Positions 44,778 to 53,678 of a DNA stretch of 64,000 nucleotides are shown here, one piece after another (the stretch's first letter is position 1; every line of letters begins with the position of its first letter). The DNA is from Actinobacteria bacterium UBA2279 (GTDB lineage: Bacteria; Actinomycetota; Coriobacteriia; Anaerosomatales; Anaerosomataceae), in contig DDWT01000008.1 of the NCBI GenBank assembly GCA_002347365.1, positions 26,088 through 90,087 of the forward strand, given 5' to 3'. Under the pieces are notes generated by a model. That model had not been told where the DNA came from. It worked only from the letters and a program-made list of their open reading frames with translations, and made no database searches. Made by a program: the position numbers and the translations under genes.

Positions 44778-45125
44778 ATGTCCGACGCTCCTATCCTCGG
44801 CCCGGTCAATCACATAGCCGACCTGACGTCCGCAAGCGACTTCGAGAAGAAGCACACGCCGCACCTCGAGGTTGAGCGGTCGGGAGACAAGATGACGGTC
44901 ACTGTGGCGGTCGGCTATGACGTTCCGCATCCCAACCAGCCCGATCACCATATCGCGTGGATAGAGCTCTACGCGGATGGCGCGGGAATCGCGCGATTCG
45001 ACCTATCGCCCGTGGCCACCGATCCTGTCGTTTCGGTGGTGGTCACCGTAGATTCCGGGACTGTGCTGCGCGCGGTCCAGCACTGCAATCTCCATGGACT
45101 GTGGTCGGCAGAGGTGGTCGTCTAG
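44778..45125 (+). CDS. Superoxide reductase (class II, neelaredoxin-like)
   Basis: Reduces superoxide to peroxide at a mononuclear Fe centre. 115 residues carry the expected ligand set: H26 (KKHTP), H51 (PHPNQP), H57 or H58, C103 and H106 (QHCNLHG). The usual EKH before the first ligand reads EKKH, so the catalytic Glu is displaced by one and the adjacent residue is Lys. ATG at 44778 follows GGAGG. An in-frame ATG at 44730, also with GGAGGAGG upstream, would add 16 residues including two cysteines (YQCIC). Points to an anaerobic or microaerophilic host. Confidence 0.9.
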   Translation: MSDAPILGPVNHIADLTSASDFEKKHTPHLEVERSGDKMTVTVAVGYDVPHPNQPDHHIAWIELYADGAGIARFDLSPVATDPVVSVVVTVDSGTVLRAVQHCNLHGLWSAEVVV

Positions 45126-45130
45126 GGATG

Positions 45131-45247
45131 CTAGATGAGGTCGTCCTCGTGCTCCCGGCGCAGGTGACCTCGGACAGCGAAGAACGTACCGGCGGCGACG
45201 ATCAGCACACCGATGACGACACCGACCAGAACCGTGGGCGTGAACAT
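45131..45247 (-). CDS. Small single-pass membrane protein, hypothetical
   Basis: 38 codons with ATG at 45247 preceded by GGAG at four bases. A central hydrophobic helix (about 5-28, VLVGVVIGVLIVAAGTFFAV) is followed by a charged end (RGHLRREHEDDLI). It lies tail-to-tail with the superoxide reductase gene, just downstream of the stem-loop at 45290. The composition is credible for a real small membrane protein, but there is no family evidence. Confidence 0.4.
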   Translation of the reverse strand: MFTPTVLVGVVIGVLIVAAGTFFAVRGHLRREHEDDLI

Positions 45248-45289
45248 GAAACTCCGATCTGGACACTTCGCCGGGTTGGAGACAGGGAG

Positions 45290-45317
45290 AAGGGCCGGGC
45301 GACGTCGCCCGGCCCTT
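45290..45317 (-). terminator. Perfect palindromic stem-loop after the lipoprotein gene
   Basis: A 14-bp perfect inverted repeat (45290-45303 with 45304-45317) five bases past the stop of the gene at 45322. On the minus strand it is followed by TTCTCCCTG-like sequence with few T residues. Likely terminator; because the sequence is a perfect palindrome it could act in both directions. Confidence 0.65.
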
Positions 45318-45321
45318 TCGA

Positions 45322-45843
45322 TCACTTCACGTTGAGGCTGATCGCGATCCTGGTGACGTCACCATCCTGGGCGAACGTCGCGCCACCCTCGGCTGAACCC
45401 TTCGCAACGGTCATCACACCCGACTTCGTGCCGCCGTCTTGGGTGTTCACTTCGGCAAGTATGTCCCAGCCTTCGCTCACAAGCCGATCCTTGTACCACG
45501 CGAAGACCTCGTCATAGGAGTCCTTGGTGGCCAGCCCCACGTAGAATGCGGTGCCTTCACCGGAAGCCAGCCTGGTGGAGCTTTCGATATCCGCGTCGTA
45601 TACCGGGAAGTCGTCGGGGAAGTCGGCGGGTATCTCTGCCTGATCGCCAGATATCTCTACCGTGCCACCGTCTTCTGTCTCATAGGTCACGCTGCCGTCG
45701 GAGGTGTCCATATCAACGCCGGTCGTCTTCTCGACCACGCCCTCCACAGCCTTCTCCGCCGCCTTCTCGCAGCCGCCAACGCCCAACGCAAGGACGACGA
45801 CGAGCAACACCAGCAGTCCCGCGACATACCGTCTCCCGCTCAT
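45322..45843 (-). CDS. Lipoprotein, unknown
   Basis: 173 residues. The lipoprotein signal ends GVGGC (C25). An acidic region follows, then a compact domain with a pattern seen in small stress-linked lipoproteins (FPDDFPVYDADIESSTRL, VGLATKDSYDEVFAWYKDRL, SEGWDIL). ATG at 45843 with GGAGGAGGGG upstream. It is followed by a strong stem-loop, so it is probably a single-gene unit downstream of ruvB. Function not known. Confidence 0.82.
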   Translation of the reverse strand: MSGRRYVAGLLVLLVVVLALGVGGCEKAAEKAVEGVVEKTTGVDMDTSDGSVTYETEDGGTVEISGDQAEIPADFPDDFPVYDADIESSTRLASGEGTAFYVGLATKDSYDEVFAWYKDRLVSEGWDILAEVNTQDGGTKSGVMTVAKGSAEGGATFAQDGDVTRIAISLNVK

Positions 45844-45901
45844 GCGATCCCCTCCTCCGAGCACACTGCCTGTTCCCCGAGTATATCCCCAGCGCGCCGG
45901 C

Positions 45902-46951
45902 TCAGAAGAGGCCGGCTTGCGCGGCGGGATCCGCAGGAGATGCCAGGCCCAGGTGCTCGTACGCACGAGAAGTCGCCTGCCGGCCCTTCGGGGTGCGCAT
46001 GAGGAAACCCAGCTGAAGCAGGTATGGCTCATAGACGTCCTCGAGGGTATCGGGCTCCTCGCCCACCGCTGCAGCGAGCGTGTTCAGACCGACGGGCTTA
46101 CCGCTGAACTTCTCGACAAGCGTCTCGAGGATCGCGATATCCATGCGGTCGAGGCCCATGTGGTCGACTTCGAAGAAGGCGAGCGCTTCGGCCGCAACGT
46201 CCTCGCTGACCACACCATCCCTTCGCACCTGAGCGTAGTCACGAACCCTTTTGAGCAGACGATTCGCGAGACGCGGCGTGCCGCGTCCACGCCGCGAGAT
46301 CTCGGCTGCGCCATCAGGTGTGATACTCACTCCGAGGATGCCGGCCGACCGCGTCACGATCGCAGCCAGTTCCTCCGGGTCGTAGTACTCCAGGCGGAAC
46401 GCCATGCCGAAGCGATCGCGCAACGGACCCGTGAGCAGGCCGGTCCGAGTGGTCGCGCCTATGAGAGTGAACTTGGGCAGATCGAGGCGCAGCGAGCGCG
46501 CAGCGGGACCCTTGCCGATGACGATGTCGATCTTGAAATCCTCCATCGCCGGGTACAGCACTTCTTCGACAGCCCGGTTCAGCCGGTGGATCTCGTCTAT
46601 GAACAGGACGTCTCTCTCATCGAGGTTGGTGAGTATCGCGGCAAGGTCGCCGGCGCGCTCGATCGCAGGTCCTGATGTCGTCCGCATCTGCACGCCGAGC
46701 TCGGTGGCGATAACGCCGGCCAGCGTCGTCTTGCCAAGCCCCGGAGGCCCCGATAGCAGCATATGGTCGAGCTGCTCATCGCGACCTTTCGTCGCCTCGA
46801 TGAGCACGGCCAGGTTCTCCTTCACGCGAGTCTGGCCCAGGTACTCCTCAAGACGTCTAGGCCGAAGTGACCGGTCGATCTCGAGGTCGTCGTCCGTGTA
46901 CTCGGCAGAAACGAGCCGCTCGGAATCATCAGGCTCCCATACGGTGCTCAC
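45902..46951 (-). CDS. ruvB: Holliday junction branch migration ATPase RuvB
   Basis: AAA+ motor of the RuvAB complex. 349 residues with Walker [12 protein letters not shown], Walker [12 protein letters not shown], sensor [10 protein letters not shown], the arginine finger PLRDRFGM and the C-terminal winged helix ([16 protein letters not shown]). GTG start overlaps the ruvA stop (GTGA), so production is coupled. Confidence 0.97.
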   Translation of the reverse strand: MSTVWEPDDSERLVSAEYTDDDLEIDRSLRPRRLEEYLGQTRVKENLAVLIEATKGRDEQLDHMLLSGPPGLGKTTLAGVIATELGVQMRTTSGPAIERAGDLAAILTNLDERDVLFIDEIHRLNRAVEEVLYPAMEDFKIDIVIGKGPAARSLRLDLPKFTLIGATTRTGLLTGPLRDRFGMAFRLEYYDPEELAAIVTRSAGILGVSITPDGAAEISRRGRGTPRLANRLLKRVRDYAQVRRDGVVSEDVAAEALAFFEVDHMGLDRMDIAILETLVEKFSGKPVGLNTLAAAVGEEPDTLEDVYEPYLLQLGFLMRTPKGRQATSRAYEHLGLASPADPAAQAGLF

Positions 46952-47535
46952 GAGCCACCTCCCAACCGACGCAACGCGTGTTTGAGCAGTGAGTTGGCGT
47001 CACCGGGGGCACCTTCGTAGCCCTTGAGTGCTGAGACCGCCTCAGCAGCCGAGAAGCCCATCGATACCAGGGCGTCCCGAGCCTCGACCGCAGCGTCCGC
47101 AGTCGTCCCCGACGGCGCGACTGCAAGATCAGGCATGCCGAGTTTGTCCTTCAGCTCCAGGATGATGCGCTGCGCTGTCTTCTTGCCGATACCGGGGACG
47201 GAGCTGATGATCGCGACATCCTCCCGGGCGATCGCCTCCACGAGCGCCGCGGGGGCGTAGGAGCTAAGTGCCGCAAGCGCCACCTTCGGTCCTACGCCAC
47301 TGACAGTGATCAGCCTCTCGAAGAGTGCCTTCTCCTCGCGATTCTCGAAACCGAACAGCGAGAGTTCATCCTCGCGGACATGCATGTGTGTGAGAACGGT
47401 GACCTCGTCCCGTTCAGCAGGAAGCGCGGCAAGTGAGGTGGTCGACATCACCATGCGATAGCCGACACCATGGACCTCGAGCACACAGTACGAGAGGCCC
47501 TTTTCGGCGATCCTGCCGGTGAGAAACGCGATCAT
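46948..47535 (-). CDS. ruvA: Holliday junction recognition protein RuvA
   Basis: 195 residues in three domains. An N-terminal OB fold ([13 protein letters not shown]) carries the acidic-pin region, a middle tandem helix-hairpin-helix part has [11 protein letters not shown] and [11 protein letters not shown], and a C-terminal RuvB-binding UBA-like domain follows ([20 protein letters not shown]). ATG overlaps the ruvC stop by 4 bp. Confidence 0.96.
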   Translation of the reverse strand: MIAFLTGRIAEKGLSYCVLEVHGVGYRMVMSTTSLAALPAERDEVTVLTHMHVREDELSLFGFENREEKALFERLITVSGVGPKVALAALSSYAPAALVEAIAREDVAIISSVPGIGKKTAQRIILELKDKLGMPDLAVAPSGTTADAAVEARDALVSMGFSAAEAVSALKGYEGAPGDANSLLKHALRRLGGGS

Positions 47536-48029
47536 CTCGACACCTCCGCCAGAGCCCGACCCGAGCGCATATGCGCATGACAGATGGCAGCAGCCAACGC
47601 ATCGGCCGCATGGTCGGGGCGCGGCTCCTCGGTCAGGCCAAGCAACACGCGCACCATGTACTGTATCTGGGCCTTGTCCGCAGACCCGTTGCCGACCACG
47701 GCCAGCTTGATCTCGCCGGGTCCGTACTCGCCGAGCGCGAGTCCGGCATCAGCCGTAGCCAATACCGCCACCCCCCGTGCCTGTCCCGTGGCAAACGCAG
47801 TCTTGGCGTTGGTGCCGAAGAAGACACTCTCGATCCCACACTCAACCGGTGAGTAGCGCTCGATTATGGCGACGAGCTCGCGATGGATAGCCGAGAGGCG
47901 CTTGGAGAGTGTGTCGCAAGCGGGAGTGGTGATGCACCCGTAGGCGAGACAGCGAAAGCGACTGCCTGCGACCTCGATGATCCCCCAACCGGTGTTGGCC
48001 AGACCCGGGTCGATGCCGAGTACGATCAC
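47532..48029 (-). CDS. ruvC: Crossover junction endodeoxyribonuclease RuvC
   Basis: Resolves Holliday junctions. 165 residues of RNase H fold with the acidic active site: Asp in LGIDPGLANTG, Glu in CGIESVFFG, and the C-terminal Asp pair in RPDHAADALAAAICH. I chose GTG at 48029 because GGAGG lies seven bases upstream; the GTG two codons earlier is too close to that site. Order ruvC-ruvA-ruvB with overlaps. Confidence 0.95.
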   Translation of the reverse strand: MIVLGIDPGLANTGWGIIEVAGSRFRCLAYGCITTPACDTLSKRLSAIHRELVAIIERYSPVECGIESVFFGTNAKTAFATGQARGVAVLATADAGLALGEYGPGEIKLAVVGNGSADKAQIQYMVRVLLGLTEEPRPDHAADALAAAICHAHMRSGRALAEVSR

Positions 48030-48122
48030 GCACACCCCTCCAGCCGGTGACGAGACTATCGAACGTATGTTCAGGATAGCATCCGTCCGAAGGCAGGTGA
48101 AGGCTGCCTTGAGGCCGAGGCA

Positions 48123-48878
48123 TCAGTCCTCGAGCGCGGCAGCGATCTCGTCGGTCAACTCCATAGTGTGATAGACGTTCTGGATGTCGTCGCTCTCCTC
48201 GAGAGCGTCGACCAGGCGAAGGACCTTCTTGGCATCGACCACAGTGACGACAGTCGGAGTCACCGGCTCCATCACGAGCTCGGCCCCTTTGACCGGAACG
48301 CCTGCCGCTTCCAGGGCGCTCTTCACGGCCATCATGTCGACCGGCGTCGTGTAGACGACCCACCCGTCACCGACATCCTCCATATCTTCGCCGCCTGCGT
48401 CGGCCACCAGCAACATGAGCTCGTCCTCGTCCGGGGCGCCGTCCATGTCGACGGCTATCTCACCCTTGCGCTCGAACTGGAAGGCAACCGAACCACTCGT
48501 GCCGAGGTTGCCGCCGGCCCGCGTGAAGGCGGCGCGCACGTCGGCTGCCGTACGGTTGCGGTTGTCGGTCAGCGCCTCCAGGTAGAGGGCGACACCTGCG
48601 GGCCCATAGCCCTCGTAGACGACTTCCTCATAGTTGGCGCCGTCGGCGCCACCGAAGGCCTTCGCGATAGCGCTCTCGATCTTGTCCTTGGGCAACGAGT
48701 AGGACTTCGCCTTGGCGATCGCAGCCGCCAGTGAAGCGTTGTTCTCGGGGCTTGGGTCGCCACCGGTCTTGGCAGCGACGGTGATGATTCGCGACAGTTT
48801 CGAGAACAGCGCACTGCGCTTCTTGTCCTGGGCGAACTTGCGGTGCTTGGTCGTCGCCCACTTGGAGTGTCCGGACAT
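48123..48878 (-). CDS. yebC: YebC/PmpR family regulator or ribosome-associated factor
   Basis: 251 residues, full length. N-terminal MSGHSKWATTKHRK is diagnostic; the middle shows NRNRTAADVRAAFTRAGGNL and the acidic C-terminus is typical. Family members are described both as DNA-binding regulators and as factors easing ribosome stalling at proline runs. The latter would be relevant to the Glu-Pro repeat proteins of this genome (inference). It lies between pdxT and ruvC, as in many actinobacteria. Confidence 0.95.
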   Translation of the reverse strand: MSGHSKWATTKHRKFAQDKKRSALFSKLSRIITVAAKTGGDPSPENNASLAAAIAKAKSYSLPKDKIESAIAKAFGGADGANYEEVVYEGYGPAGVALYLEALTDNRNRTAADVRAAFTRAGGNLGTSGSVAFQFERKGEIAVDMDGAPDEDELMLLVADAGGEDMEDVGDGWVVYTTPVDMMAVKSALEAAGVPVKGAELVMEPVTPTVVTVVDAKKVLRLVDALEESDDIQNVYHTMELTDEIAAALED

Positions 48879-48895
48879 GGCTGAAGTCCTTTCGG

Positions 48896-49474
48896 TCAGG
48901 AAGCGACGATCTCGTCGAGGAAGAAGCGATGGATACGCGGGTCGCCGGTCAACTCAGGGTGGAACGTGGTAGCCAGCAGGTCTCCCTCTCGGGCAGCCAC
49001 GACATGTCCGTCGTGACTCGCCAGCTCCTCGGCGCCTTCGCCCAGGTCCTCGATCCACGGTGCACGGATGAACACACCACGATACTCGCCACCGGAGATG
49101 TGCTTGAAATCCAGATCGGCCTCGAAAGAGTCGACCTGTCTCCCGTACGCGTTGCGACGCACCCCGATATCCATGATGCCGAGAGGGTCCTGGTCCGGAA
49201 GTGCGTCCAGAATGCGATCGGCGATGAGTATCGCCCCCGCGCATGTGCCCCACAACGCCATGCCTGCGCCATGCTGCTGGCGGATCGGGTCGTAGAACCC
49301 GTACGCCTTCATCAGCTTGGCAATGGCGGTCGACTCACCGCCGGGGATAATGAGGCCGTTAAGGTCGCCGAGCTGCTCGGGCAGTCGCACAGCCACGGCT
49401 GTGACCCCGAGCGCTTCCAGCGTCACGATGTGCTCGCGGAACGCTCCCTGTAGTGCGAGGACTCCGATCCGCAC
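48896..49474 (-). CDS. pdxT: Pyridoxal 5'-phosphate synthase glutaminase subunit
   Basis: Supplies ammonia to PdxS. The 192-residue class I glutaminase has VLALQGAFREH at the start, GLIIPGGESTAI, the nucleophile Cys in WGTCAGAIL, and the His/Glu pair in TTFHPELT. GTG start at 49474, one base after the pdxS stop codon; the longer open frame upstream overlaps pdxS and is not used. Confidence 0.96.
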   Translation of the reverse strand: MRIGVLALQGAFREHIVTLEALGVTAVAVRLPEQLGDLNGLIIPGGESTAIAKLMKAYGFYDPIRQQHGAGMALWGTCAGAILIADRILDALPDQDPLGIMDIGVRRNAYGRQVDSFEADLDFKHISGGEYRGVFIRAPWIEDLGEGAEELASHDGHVVAAREGDLLATTFHPELTGDPRIHRFFLDEIVAS

Positions 49475-49475
49475 T

Positions 49476-50375
49476 CTACCAGCCCCGCTCCTGCATGCGC
49501 TCCGATTCCGGGATGTCCGAGATATTGATGCCGACCATCGCCTCACCGAGGTCTCGGGAGACGCGCGCGATGATATCAGCGTCCTCGAAATGTGTGGTCG
49601 CCTCGACAATAGCCTTGGCTCGCTTCGCGGGATCACCACTCTTGAAGATGCCGCTGCCAACGAAGACGCCGTCGCATCCGAGCTGCATCATCAAGGCCGC
49701 ATCCGCAGGGGTTGCAATACCACCCGCCGAGAAGTTGACCACGGGGAGTCTGCCGCTCTCGGCGACCCACCGGACGAGTTCGATCGGCGCCTGAAGATCT
49801 TTGGCGGCAGCGAACAACTGCTCGGGACGCAGGCCCTTGAGCCAGGCGATCTCATCGTTGACGGTACGGATGTGCCGCACGGCTTCAACGACGTTGCCGG
49901 TGCCGGGCTCACCCTTTGTGCGCACCATCGAGGCGCCTTCACCGATACGCCGAAGCGCCTCTCCAAGGTTGCGACAACCACACACGAACGGGACTTTGAA
50001 GTCCCACTTGTTCACGTGATGCTCTTCATCAGCCGGTGTAAGCACCTCTGACTCGTCGATGTAGTCGACACCGAGAGACTCGAGGATCTGGGCTTCGACG
50101 AAATGACCGATCCGGCACTTGGCCATCACGGGAATCGACACTGAAGCGACAATGGCCTCGACGATCGTCGGATCGGCCATACGGGCAACGCCACCGGCCG
50201 CACGGATGTCGGCAGGCACCCGCTCGAGCGCCATCACGGCGACGGCACCAGCGTCTTCTGCGATCTTGGCCTGCTCGGCGGTGACAACGTCCATGATGAC
50301 GCCGCCCTTGAGCATCTCGGCCAGACCAGTCTTGACACGAAGGGTACCTATGGAGATGTTGTCGTTCTCGCTCAC
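49476..50375 (-). CDS. pdxS: Pyridoxal 5'-phosphate synthase subunit PdxS
   Basis: Makes vitamin B6 from ribose 5-phosphate, glyceraldehyde 3-phosphate and ammonia. 299 residues, highly conserved TIM barrel with [20 protein letters not shown], catalytic Lys in [10 protein letters not shown], and [15 protein letters not shown]. It ends with the family's [12 protein letters not shown] start with AGGAG nine to ten bases upstream; a promoter is visible at 50446-50474. First gene of the pdxS-pdxT-yebC-ruvCAB run. Confidence 0.97.
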   Translation of the reverse strand: MSENDNISIGTLRVKTGLAEMLKGGVIMDVVTAEQAKIAEDAGAVAVMALERVPADIRAAGGVARMADPTIVEAIVASVSIPVMAKCRIGHFVEAQILESLGVDYIDESEVLTPADEEHHVNKWDFKVPFVCGCRNLGEALRRIGEGASMVRTKGEPGTGNVVEAVRHIRTVNDEIAWLKGLRPEQLFAAAKDLQAPIELVRWVAESGRLPVVNFSAGGIATPADAALMMQLGCDGVFVGSGIFKSGDPAKRAKAIVEATTHFEDADIIARVSRDLGEAMVGINISDIPESERMQERGW

Positions 50376-50445
50376 GATGTCGTGCTCCTCACTATGGAGT
50401 CTCAGCCGCTGCGGCAGCCGAGCCGGGATGGCGTGTGGTCACAAG

Positions 50446-50474
50446 ATTGTACCCGTGCGTTCATGGGCGAACAA
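50446..50474 (-). promoter_or_regulatory. Promoter of pdxS
   Basis: On the minus strand: -35 TTGTTC (50474-50469), 17-bp spacer, -10 TACAAT (50451-50446). Predicted transcription start near 50439, leaving a leader of about 64 nt before the GTG. Confidence 0.6.
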
Positions 50475-50519
50475 CCGTGCGCGCACCGGGGCCACATGCG
50501 CCGGGCGCGGGGTCGGCAG

Positions 50520-51572
50520 CTACTTAAGGGCGATATTCACACTCGGCTGAACGACCTGAAACCAGGTGTTCCCGGGTGCCAGCTTGATTTGAGTGCCATC
50601 GCTCGCCTTGAACACCGGCGGAGCATCGGTGCCCGCTTCCCATGTGCCGTCGTATCGCTGGCCGTCATGGAAGACGCTAGCACGACCGCTCCCCGAGAGC
50701 GTGATCTCATACGTTGTCGACCCGACGACATCCTTGCTTGCGACGGTGTGCTTTGCCCACATCACGACCACGTTGCGCGCGGAGATCTGCTTCCCTGTGG
50801 CCTTGTCGGTGTGTTTTGCACCGTTGTTCACCCGCAGGTAGGTCCGGCTCGCCGCGTCGAACGTCCAGATGACCTTGTTCGCGGGTGAGAACGGGATCGA
50901 TATCTCGGTGACAGCGTCGGTGGTCTCAATGGCGCGGAAATCGAATGCCAGGGCTGCGGGCTGTTGCGATACGGACATCTTGCGCTTCCCGGCCTCTTCT
51001 CGGACCTTCTCCAGCACAGCCATCAGGTTGTGCGGTCGAGGTCTATCCGTTCCGCGGAAGAACGGATAGGTCACTCCTTTGTCCTCGCTGAGGTTCTCGA
51101 TCGATGTCCCGTTGATCCTGCTGTTCACCGACGTGCTGGCGCCACTGAAGACGAAGAGCGCCTGGTACTGCGGCACGATGTAGAGATCCGACAGCCGTGC
51201 GCTTCTTACAGGACCGACCGACTCAGGGTTCTGAGAGTGGAACATCGCATTGAACCGGGTTATGCCACCTTCGGTCACAGACTCGTACACGACATCGGCC
51301 ATCTGGAGATTGGTCTGTGGACGCGCCGACGGCGAATTCTCGATCTTGACCGAAACGATGCGCTTCATGATCGCTTCCTCACTCGGCGCATCAAGGCCGG
51401 TGAGCGGCCACCGCAACGGCTCAGGCGGCTTTGGAGCAGTGCGCTCCGTCTCGGCCTTGGGCCAATGCGACACAACGCCCGGCGTCTCTTCGCTCTTACA
51501 GCCGACGGGAAGCAGCAGTGCACACGCCAGAACGGACACGCCGAGCACTCGAAGGATATGGTGAGACCTCAT
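50520..51572 (-). CDS. DUF3048 family lipoprotein (YerB-like)
   Basis: 350 residues. The lipoprotein signal ends LPVGC (C25). The DUF3048 N-terminal part follows (KIENSPSARPQTNLQMADVV, YESVTEGGITRFNAMFHS), with VGPVRSARLSD and GTDRPRPHNLM, and a C-terminal part with VVVMWAKHTV. ATG at 51572 has AAGGAGG upstream. Function unknown; found in Gram-positive envelopes. Monocistronic, with a clear promoter of its own. Confidence 0.92.
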   Translation of the reverse strand: MRSHHILRVLGVSVLACALLLPVGCKSEETPGVVSHWPKAETERTAPKPPEPLRWPLTGLDAPSEEAIMKRIVSVKIENSPSARPQTNLQMADVVYESVTEGGITRFNAMFHSQNPESVGPVRSARLSDLYIVPQYQALFVFSGASTSVNSRINGTSIENLSEDKGVTYPFFRGTDRPRPHNLMAVLEKVREEAGKRKMSVSQQPAALAFDFRAIETTDAVTEISIPFSPANKVIWTFDAASRTYLRVNNGAKHTDKATGKQISARNVVVMWAKHTVASKDVVGSTTYEITLSGSGRASVFHDGQRYDGTWEAGTDAPPVFKASDGTQIKLAPGNTWFQVVQPSVNIALK

Positions 51573-51598
51573 GTGGTGACCTCCTTGGTTCCCGGACA

Positions 51599-51627
51599 AG
51601 TCTAGGGGCGCAGTAGTCGAGGGTCAA
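51599..51627 (-). promoter_or_regulatory. Promoter of the DUF3048 gene
   Basis: Minus strand: -35 TTGACC (51627-51622), 17-bp spacer, -10 TAGACT (51604-51599). Predicted start near 51592, about 20 nt before the ATG and just upstream of its AAGGAGG site. One of the clearest housekeeping-type promoters in the window. Confidence 0.7.
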
Positions 51628-51685
51628 TCGAGTGCACCCCCCTGTCATCGCCCCGTCAACGCAGGACGCAATGGTGGCGTGCGGC

Positions 51686-51691
51686 TACAAT
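51686..51691 (+). promoter_or_regulatory. -10 box of small Cys-rich gene
   Basis: TACAAT on the plus strand. The expected start (about 51698) lies 20 nt before the TTG at 51719 and just before its GAGGAGG site. No good -35 element is seen. Confidence 0.45.
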
Positions 51692-51718
51692 GGGCAAGGA
51701 GCCCACGAGGAGGATCCT

Positions 51719-51925
51719 TTGACCTGCATCCTACTTCACATACTGCAGCAGCCCGATGCGGACGCCTACGCAGACCCTGAGGTCAAAGATGTCGTGGGCT
51801 CGCTTCCCGAGTTCTACTGCGCGTACTGCAACCCGATCAAGCGCCTGCCACCAAGTGAGGCGATGAAGTGTCTGCGGCGGGAAGCCCCATGCTGGAAGCC
51901 CCTGGACTCGATCTGCCCTCGCTAG
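51719..51925 (+). CDS. Small Cys-rich protein, unknown
   Basis: 68 residues, no family recognised. Six cysteines (C3, C34, C37, C51, C58, C66), including a CAYC pair, suggest zinc or iron binding. I chose TTG at 51719 because GAGGAGG lies five bases upstream and a TACAAT box fits a 20-nt leader. The frame is open further upstream (GTG/ATG at 51632 and 51671) but without a ribosome site, and the ATG at 51671 would lie before the predicted transcript start. Divergent from the DUF3048 gene and convergent with lgt. Confidence 0.6.
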   Translation: MTCILLHILQQPDADAYADPEVKDVVGSLPEFYCAYCNPIKRLPPSEAMKCLRREAPCWKPLDSICPR

Positions 51926-51948
51926 CCGGGTTGGCGCTCTCTATCTGA

Positions 51949-52788
51949 CTACACGGGAGCATCGACCGTGTCGTCCGACCCACTCAACGGCTCCCCGTCT
52001 CGTCGGGAACGATGTGCGTGCCACACAAGCCACACCCCTGCTCCGAGTACCGGCAGACTCAACAGCTGACCCATCGTGAACGGCCCCAGGATGAACCCAA
52101 GCTGAACGTCCGGCTCGCGCACGAACTCCACTGCGATTCGGAACACACCGTACAGGGACATCATCACGCCTACGAGCATGCCATCCGGAAGCCGCTTGCG
52201 CGCCAGTAGCATCATCACGATGAACAAGACGAGCCCTTCGAGCAGGGCTTCATAGAGTTGCGAAGGATGCCGGGGTACTCCTCCGTACGGCGGGATCATA
52301 GCCCAGGGCACGTCGGTCGCACGCCCCCAAAGCTCACCGTTGATGAAGTTGCCCAGCCTGCCGAGGAACAGGCCGATGGGGGCTCCGACCGCCCCTATGT
52401 CCGCCAGACGCAGGAACGGTACGTGTACCCGCTTACTCACGAGCCAGCCGGCAAGCAGTATCCCGATCAATCCGCCGTGGAACGACATCCCGCCGTCCCA
52501 AAGAGCGAATACCGTCTGCGGCGACTCGATGAAACCGTCAAGGCCGTAGAAAAGCACATAGCCGAGACGCGCCCCGACTATCAAGCCGACAACAGCAGCG
52601 AGCACTATGTCCAACTGGGCATCGGCAGAGAGGCCGACCTTCCAGATACGGTTCAGGCGTCTCATCAGCAGCCCGGCCCCGACGAATCCAATCACATAGG
52701 CCAACCCGTACCAGCGAACAGCGAGCGGACCGATGCGCAACAGCACGGGGTCGATCTGCGGGTAGGTCAGGAGCGCGAACGTGGTCAT
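51949..52788 (-). CDS. lgt: Prolipoprotein diacylglyceryl transferase
   Basis: Adds diacylglycerol to the lipobox Cys of lipoproteins. 279 residues with about seven membrane helices; the Lgt signature GLFLGRLGNFINGELWG is complete, and so are WDGGMSFHGGLIG and RHPSQLYEALLEG. ATG at 52788 overlaps the htpX stop by one base; a GTG one codon earlier is possible. At least three lipoproteins in this window (23.6, 45.3 and 50.5 kb) are probable substrates. Confidence 0.96.
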   Translation of the reverse strand: MTTFALLTYPQIDPVLLRIGPLAVRWYGLAYVIGFVGAGLLMRRLNRIWKVGLSADAQLDIVLAAVVGLIVGARLGYVLFYGLDGFIESPQTVFALWDGGMSFHGGLIGILLAGWLVSKRVHVPFLRLADIGAVGAPIGLFLGRLGNFINGELWGRATDVPWAMIPPYGGVPRHPSQLYEALLEGLVLFIVMMLLARKRLPDGMLVGVMMSLYGVFRIAVEFVREPDVQLGFILGPFTMGQLLSLPVLGAGVWLVWHAHRSRRDGEPLSGSDDTVDAPV

Positions 52789-53675
52789 CACATGGCCTCA
52801 AGTCGTCGGATTCGTTCATCGATGGGCGGGTGCGTATTGAACAACGCATTCATCCCGCCGCCGTAGTCTTTGAGAGGGTTGAAGATGTAGAGGGACTCGG
52901 TCGCCTTGTTCGCAACACGCAACTTGTTCGTGTCGCCAGCGATCTTCCGCAGAGCACTGGCGAGACCCGGCGGGTACCGCGTCAGAAGCGCGCCGTTTGC
53001 GTCAGCCAGATACTCCCGCTTCCTGGATATCGCCATCTGTATGAGTACCGCGAACACTGGTGCCAGAATCGCCAGAACGAGGCCTATGACCATGAAGATC
53101 GCCTGAGCTTGACCGCCCTCGCTATTGCGGCGCCGACCGCCGCCCCACCACATCGATCGAAGCATCCAGTCAGAAGCAAGCGCGATGGTGCCGGCCAGAA
53201 CTGCAGTAAGAGTCTGCACAAGGGTGTCGTAGTTCTTCACGTGCGACAACTCGTGCGCGATCACACCCTCCAACTCCTGCCGATCCAGCTTCTGGACCAG
53301 ACCTGTGGTCACCGCGATGGCGGCGTGTTCGGGATTCCGCCCCGTCGCAAAGGCATTGGGCGCAGGGTCGTCTATGACGTACGCTTTAGGCAGAGGAAGT
53401 CCCGCCGCTATGGCCAGACCCTCGATGGTGTTGACGATGTACGGTTCTATAGTGCGATCCACCGAACGTGCATGGCTCATCGCAAGCACGATGCGGTCCG
53501 AGTACCAGTACGAACCCCATGCCATCGCGAAAGCCACGCCGAACGCGAGCACAAGTCCAGCATAGCCCCAGTCAGTCGCCTGACCGAACACCCAGCCGAT
53601 GGCCATCACCAGGAGCACGAACACGACTATGAGAGCCGTGCTCCGCAGCTTGTTTGACGCTATCTGGTCGTACAC
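52788..53675 (-). CDS. htpX: HtpX family membrane zinc metalloprotease
   Basis: Membrane-protein quality control protease. 295 residues: two N-terminal helices, then NAFATGRNPEHAAIAVT, the zinc motif HELSH (141-145), two further helices, and the third ligand Glu in SRKREYLADA. It ends with THPPIDERIRRL. GTG start three bases after the lemA stop. The lemA-htpX pairing is common in bacteria. Confidence 0.95.
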   Translation of the reverse strand: MYDQIASNKLRSTALIVVFVLLVMAIGWVFGQATDWGYAGLVLAFGVAFAMAWGSYWYSDRIVLAMSHARSVDRTIEPYIVNTIEGLAIAAGLPLPKAYVIDDPAPNAFATGRNPEHAAIAVTTGLVQKLDRQELEGVIAHELSHVKNYDTLVQTLTAVLAGTIALASDWMLRSMWWGGGRRRNSEGGQAQAIFMVIGLVLAILAPVFAVLIQMAISRKREYLADANGALLTRYPPGLASALRKIAGDTNKLRVANKATESLYIFNPLKDYGGGMNALFNTHPPIDERIRRLEAM

Positions 53676-53678
53676 GGT

